Shown: piece after piece, positions 7,024-10,422 of the stretch
How the letters are laid out: each line of letters opens with the position of its first letter
Numbering within the stretch: the first letter of the stretch is position 1
Assembly (NCBI GenBank): GCA_036520835.1
Contig: DATDIX010000381.1
Location: forward strand, 1 to 10,422
Source: VBAT01 sp036520835
GTDB taxonomy: Bacteria > Bacteroidota > Bacteroidia > Chitinophagales > Chitinophagaceae
Length of the DNA: 10,422 nucleotides
Direction: 5' to 3'
The notes under the pieces: generated by a model
Seen by the model: only the letters and a program-made list of their open reading frames with translations
Told to the model about the DNA's origin: nothing
Databases searched by the model: none
Position numbers and translations under genes: made by a program

Positions 7024-8502
7024 TTAAAAAATAATGTTTCTGTGTATAAATAGACCGTTTTGTCCTAACTGGTTAAATGAGAGCTCGAACTTCAGGACAA
7101 CATCATATAATGTAAATATATCAATACCAAAACCACCGGAGTAGAGCATTTTATTGGTTAGAAAATTTTCCCCTGGCTCAGGATCATACGCAATGCCTGT
7201 ATTCCCATATGCCTTAGCATAAAAAGTAAACGGAATACGCAAAGGATCTTTTTTCTTTCCGCCCGGTCCTTTTATACTGACTGTAAACAGTTTTCGTGTA
7301 TAGGTTGCCTTGAGAACAGCGGATGCCACTCCATCAACGACATAATACTCATACCCCTGCATATACATACTGCCATACCCAAGTGCCCGTTTGGTGTAGT
7401 ATGGTTGTTTAAATGGCAATTTGAGCAATCCGTTGGCTGAAAGGCTGAAGAATGAGCTTTTACCTGTTGGCCAGCTTCCAAGACCTCTTGCTGAGAGTTG
7501 CCAAACATTAATCGCACTACTGATTCCTTTTTTACTAACATATACTTCGCCTGCATATCCTTTGGATGGGTAGGGAATATAATCAAGGTCATAGTAGGCC
7601 ATTGAATAATATATATCAGGGAAAGCAACCCGTTTCCTGGATTCAGGGAAATAACCCGGATTTAATGTATGAATCGTGTCACTTATTTCTTCACGGATAT
7701 AAGCAATTCCGAAACGATGCCTGGTTTTGATAGCCCGCCTGTATGTGGCTTCTATACTGGCATTAAGAAAATTTCTTACAAAAGTCTCATCCTTCAAAAA
7801 TTCCTGTTTATTGTCGATCGTACTATAGTTCATTTCCTTGTTCTTGCCCGTTGCAAAACCAGCATTCATGCCCCACTTCATTTTCTTATCAATATAAAGC
7901 CTGTCGTAACTAATGGAAAATTGTTTTGTATACCCGCTCATCAGCCAGAACCTGAGTTTATCATTCCTGCCTGTTGCATTATTGTACAATACTTTGATCC
8001 CGTAATTTGCCCGTGAAAGGTCTGCTTTTTGTTCTACCAGCCACTGGTTAAGGTTCCGGTCCACCGGTTTAAAATAGGGTACCGGGAAAATATACCAGCG
8101 TTCTCTCACCTGTACCAGGACATCTATTTCATATCCATCAAACGTTTTCAGCGACACAATAACTGTATGAAATAACGATGTATTCATTAATTGCCGCCGG
8201 CCTGTTTCAAACTTTTCGACCAATACCTGCAACAAAAAAGAATCGCCCGGTTTGAAAGGAATTTCGCGGAGAATGATATCAGCCCTTGTTCTTTTATTTC
8301 CCTTTATTTCAATGTTACGAACCTTAAACGATGTCTCGCCGGAACGGGTAACCGGCAGTTTTGAGGAGTCAATTGCAGCGGGGGAGACAGGAGAAATACC
8401 CGGCAATAGCGTATCACCATTGACAGGCACCTGTGCATGCACAGCGTGACAGCAAGCCATCGCTAATAAGAGCCAGAGACAATATTTTATTTTACTCAGC
8501 AT
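7024..8502 (-). CDS. Short Omp85-superfamily protein with one POTRA domain
   Basis: A 492-residue protein with a signal peptide (1-23, cleavage at VHA|Q), a proline/serine-rich linker (about 25-57), one POTRA domain (about 59-135: FKVRNIEIKGNKRTRADIIL, ending VLVQVRERW) and a predicted barrel (about 140-492) ending in phenylalanine, as outer-membrane barrels usually do. YPSKG at 311-315 resembles the FPxxG motif of BamA-type barrels. The L6 position appears to read MQGY (381-384), with glutamine in place of the normally conserved arginine of the (V/I)RGF motif. BamA has five POTRAs and over 900 residues, so this is a distinct, smaller paralogue. Substrate and function are unknown; assembly, lipid-transfer or secretion roles are all possible for the superfamily. 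It is tightly coupled to nadK (2 bp). The frame reaches a TTG at 8505, but the adjacent ATG at 8502 is the likelier start. Confidence 0.85.
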   Translation of the reverse strand: MLSKIKYCLWLLLAMACCHAVHAQVPVNGDTLLPGISPVSPAAIDSSKLPVTRSGETSFKVRNIEIKGNKRTRADIILREIPFKPGDSFLLQVLVEKFETGRRQLMNTSLFHTVIVSLKTFDGYEIDVLVQVRERWYIFPVPYFKPVDRNLNQWLVEQKADLSRANYGIKVLYNNATGRNDKLRFWLMSGYTKQFSISYDRLYIDKKMKWGMNAGFATGKNKEMNYSTIDNKQEFLKDETFVRNFLNASIEATYRRAIKTRHRFGIAYIREEISDTIHTLNPGYFPESRKRVAFPDIYYSMAYYDLDYIPYPSKGYAGEVYVSKKGISSAINVWQLSARGLGSWPTGKSSFFSLSANGLLKLPFKQPYYTKRALGYGSMYMQGYEYYVVDGVASAVLKATYTRKLFTVSIKGPGGKKKDPLRIPFTFYAKAYGNTGIAYDPEPGENFLTNKMLYSGGFGIDIFTLYDVVLKFELSFNQLGQNGLFIHRNIIF

Positions 8503-8575
8503 CAAAAAAAGACCGCAGAGTCCTCTAAATTAACCGCAATTTTTCATCTGCAACGAAAGGCGGGGCAAAAAATGA

Positions 8576-9238
8576 TCAGATCTTCAGGTAATTCATCAGG
8601 TTATCATAATTACTGCGCAGCTCATTGGCATATAACTCTTCTCCAAAGAAGTATTTTATATCATATTCATAGCGCTGAAAAGCAGCCACAACATCTGAAA
8701 TATCCGGCTTATTGATGCGGATAGTAACACGCATTAAACCGGTCTCAGGGTTATTGAAGGTGTTTAGTTGGGTGATCTGTGCATCATTTGTTTCCAATAT
8801 CTTGGATATCTCACTGAACGAATATTGGTTACCCGGTATTTCCAGGACAAGGAGGCCTCCGGGTTCATTCAGGCTCATAAATTCCGAAGCATGTTTCAAC
8901 AGGTCACTATACACTACTGCGCCGGCAATATCATTTTCATTATCTACAATTGGTACGACACTTAACCCGTTTTCAGCGGCCACCTGGATGGCTTTTAAGA
9001 AATGTTCGTCGCTTTTTACCGAAATGACAGCAAAGGATTGCTCCAACTCGCTTAAGGATGTATGTTCATTTTCTGCCAGCAGCAGGTCATCTTCACTGAT
9101 GATACCCATGTATTTTTCGCCATCTACAATGGGAAGATGTGTGACCTGGTTATCATTCATCAGTTGCAATGCCTGGTACACTTTATCCTGCAGCCGCAGG
9201 TAAGGAAGTGTTTGAGATAATAGATCAACTGTTAACAT
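8576..9238 (-). CDS. Tandem CBS-domain protein with ACT-like C-terminal region
   Basis: A 220-residue soluble protein. CBS domain 1 covers about 7-56 (VTHLPIVDGEKYMGIISEDDLL) and CBS domain 2 about 70-118 (GLSVVPIVDNENDIAGAVVYSDLL); together they form a Bateman module, which generally binds adenosyl ligands. Residues about 127-200 (GGLLVLEIPGNQYSFSEISKIL and the following strands) resemble an ACT-like ligand-binding domain. No catalytic domain is visible, so it is probably a stand-alone sensor; target and ligand are unknown. CBS proteins of this form are common next to nadK in Bacteroidota. The frame extends upstream to a TTG at 9271, only 3 bp from the hydrolase stop. The ATG at 9238 is preferred because it puts MLTVDLLSQ directly before CBS1, as in homologues, and follows an A-rich stretch. 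The gap to the upstream gene is then 36 bp, consistent with one transcript. Confidence 0.88.
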   Translation of the reverse strand: MLTVDLLSQTLPYLRLQDKVYQALQLMNDNQVTHLPIVDGEKYMGIISEDDLLLAENEHTSLSELEQSFAVISVKSDEHFLKAIQVAAENGLSVVPIVDNENDIAGAVVYSDLLKHASEFMSLNEPGGLLVLEIPGNQYSFSEISKILETNDAQITQLNTFNNPETGLMRVTIRINKPDISDVVAAFQRYEYDIKYFFGEELYANELRSNYDNLMNYLKI

Positions 9239-9274
9239 GGATAGCGGCTTTAGTTTTTCATAAGACCCCAACGG

Positions 9275-10051
9275 TCAGGCAACTGTTGCAGGTTCATTGA
9301 GCTTTTTTAAAAATTTATGCAGGATCGCATTGAACTCATCCGGCACTTCCATCATCGGGGCATGACCACATTTATCTACAAAATAGAGTTCGCTGTTGGG
9401 GATCAGCCTGTTAAACTCCCTGGCCACAAATGGCGGGGTGATCGTATCATTATTTCCCCATATTAATAACGTCGGTTGTTTGATTTGATTGAGTTCCTCC
9501 CCTAAATTATTTCGGATAGCGCTTTTTGCTAAAGCAATTATCTTAATGACTTTCAGCCTGTTATTGGTAATACTATATACTTCGTCTACCAGTTCCTTGG
9601 TAGCCATATTCGGGTCATAAAAGGTCAGCTCTGTTTTTCGCTTTATATATTCATAATCCCCTCTTTTAGGATAGCTGTCTCCCATACCGTTTTCGAATAA
9701 ACCTGAACTGCCTGTAAGGATAAGAGATTTTACTCTTTCAGGATGCTTCAGGATATGCACCAACGCAACATGCCCACCCAGTGAATTTCCAAGAAGATGA
9801 ACATCCTTTAATTGCCTGGCCTCTAAAAAACGGTTTACAAATTTGGCCAACCCTCCCACACTTGTATGCAGGATATCCATATCCAGCAAAGGAAGTATGG
9901 GTACGATCACCTTATTATAATTACGGAAATATTCTATCAGGTTTTGAAAGTTACTTAATGCCCCAAACAGTCCATGCAGAAGCACTAATGGTTCCCCATT
10001 ACCTTCTTCGATGTATTTGAATTTTTCGTGCTGTTTTATCTCGTAACTCAT
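9275..10051 (-). CDS. Alpha/beta-fold hydrolase
   Basis: A 258-residue cytoplasmic protein of the single-domain alpha/beta hydrolase fold. The oxyanion segment LLHGLFG is at 24-30, the nucleophile elbow GNSLGG at 88-93 (S90), the acid in WGNNDTITP at D202, and the catalytic histidine in CGHAPMMEVP at H230, so the triad is complete. A helical cap lies between about 120 and 185. The motif style resembles 2-hydroxymuconic-semialdehyde hydrolase, MhpC and related esterases, but the substrate cannot be told from sequence. No signal peptide or membrane segment is present. The frame extends to a TTG at 10066; the ATG at 10051 is preceded by GGGGAAA, gives the natural start MSYEIKQHE, and is preferred. 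The next gene downstream is the CBS protein, 36 bp away, so co-transcription is likely. Confidence 0.93.
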   Translation of the reverse strand: MSYEIKQHEKFKYIEEGNGEPLVLLHGLFGALSNFQNLIEYFRNYNKVIVPILPLLDMDILHTSVGGLAKFVNRFLEARQLKDVHLLGNSLGGHVALVHILKHPERVKSLILTGSSGLFENGMGDSYPKRGDYEYIKRKTELTFYDPNMATKELVDEVYSITNNRLKVIKIIALAKSAIRNNLGEELNQIKQPTLLIWGNNDTITPPFVAREFNRLIPNSELYFVDKCGHAPMMEVPDEFNAILHKFLKKLNEPATVA

Positions 10052-10110
10052 TTTCCCCGGTGGCAATTAATTTTTGCTAAAATAATCGTTTTGCTGCAAA
10101 AAAACTCGTG

Positions 10111-10140
10111 TAAAGATACCTAAGGCCCTCGCCCTGCAAA
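10111..10140 (-). promoter_or_regulatory. Candidate Bacteroidota-type promoter for the hydrolase-CBS genes
   Basis: On the minus strand TTTG (10137-10140) is followed after 18 bp by TATCTTTA (10111-10118), a 7-of-8 match to TAnnTTTG. The spacing is close to that of known Bacteroides promoters. Transcription would begin near 10107, giving a leader of about 55 nt before the ATG at 10051. The same TTTG is also the end of an exact TATCTTTG (10137-10144), an alternative -7 box, but that one lacks a TTTG at the right distance upstream. Confidence 0.4.
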
Positions 10141-10189
10141 GATAACAGACTGATGGCCACTTTAAAAGATAAGTTTGCCACGGACAGGG

Positions 10190-10422
10190 TTATGACCGGG
10201 AATTTGCATATAAGAGATGCAGGTAATACCGCTGCATAGGTCTGAAATACCATGTCATTAAAAGCAATATACCTGTTATAGCGCTGAATGCCCAGTTGTT
10301 GGGATAAAATACGCCAATAGCTACAAGGACAAGTATTACTCTTATACACTCAAGATAGAATATCCATCTGCGCTGATCCAATATAGCGCCGCTATTAACC
10401 AGGCTTATCAAAAATTTACAAA
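10190..10422 (-). CDS. C-terminal part of an unrecognised membrane protein, 5' end outside window
   Basis: A frame open from the right edge to a TAA at 10190 encodes 76 full codons. A TTG at 10411 exists, but sense codons continue upstream of it to the edge, so the true start probably lies outside the window. Two hydrophobic segments are visible, CIRVILVLVAIGVFY and WAFSAITGILLLMTWYF, separated by the short polar turn PNN, so a helical hairpin in the inner membrane is likely. A short tail rich in R, Y and H follows (RPMQRYYLHLLYANSRS), probably cytoplasmic by the positive-inside rule. I do not recognise a family. Codon choice looks normal for the neighbourhood. The overlapping frame at 10077-10349 is less protein-like and was set aside. 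The hydrolase starts 138 bp downstream, behind its own candidate promoter. Confidence 0.5.
   Translation of the reverse strand, partial: CKFLISLVNSGAILDQRRWIFYLECIRVILVLVAIGVFYPNNWAFSAITGILLLMTWYFRPMQRYYLHLLYANSRS

Noticed and set aside
7272..7628. A 118-codon minus-strand frame inside the Omp85-type gene
   Set aside because: It lies in another frame of a gene with a clear signal peptide, POTRA and barrel; it has no domain pattern.
8712..9203. A 163-codon plus-strand frame opposite the CBS gene
   Set aside because: It is antisense to a well-supported gene, its product is rich in serine and cysteine with no domain pattern, and it is best explained as a shadow frame.
10077..10349. A 90-codon minus-strand frame overlapping the right-edge membrane protein
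   Set aside because: The other frame is open to the edge and has clear paired membrane segments; this one looks like its out-of-frame reading and crosses the candidate hydrolase promoter.

Overview
The window reads as chromosomal core DNA of a member of the Bacteroidota, most likely from the Chitinophagaceae/Sphingobacteriia side. The evidence is a DUF6089/PorG-type outer-membrane protein next to uppS, bamA and two Skp/OmpH genes. Shine-Dalgarno-like sites are weak or absent, and several upstream regions carry the Bacteroidota-type promoter words TTTG and TAnnTTTG. The lineage call is inference from gene content, not a database match.

All supported genes lie on the minus strand, so transcription runs right to left. 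In that order they are: the 3' end of an unrecognised small membrane protein (right edge); an alpha/beta hydrolase; a two-CBS-domain protein with an ACT-like tail; a short Omp85-type protein with one POTRA domain; NAD kinase; a DUF6089/PorG-like beta-barrel protein; undecaprenyl diphosphate synthase; BamA; and two OmpH/Skp-like periplasmic chaperones, the last cut by the left edge. Spacing is tight between Omp85 and nadK (2 bp) and between the hydrolase and CBS genes (36 bp). Other gaps are 70 to 211 bp, and three hold candidate promoters. No stretch above 300 bp lacks a gene. I found no RNA genes, insertion sequences, CRISPR arrays or phage genes.

Most genes serve the cell envelope. Skp-like chaperones escort unfolded outer-membrane proteins to BamA, UppS makes the C55 lipid carrier for peptidoglycan and surface polysaccharides, and the PorG-like protein probably belongs to the type IX secretion machinery. 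NadK, the CBS protein and the hydrolase are housekeeping or metabolic passengers.

I see no clear new defence or mobile system. The least ordinary features are the second, small Omp85 protein inserted between the CBS gene and nadK, whose L6 motif seems to lack its arginine, and degenerate short-period repeats that run across the stop codons of bamA and uppS and appear to have rewritten their C-terminal tails. In four genes the longest reading frame begins at TTG, but an internal ATG is the better start and is used here.
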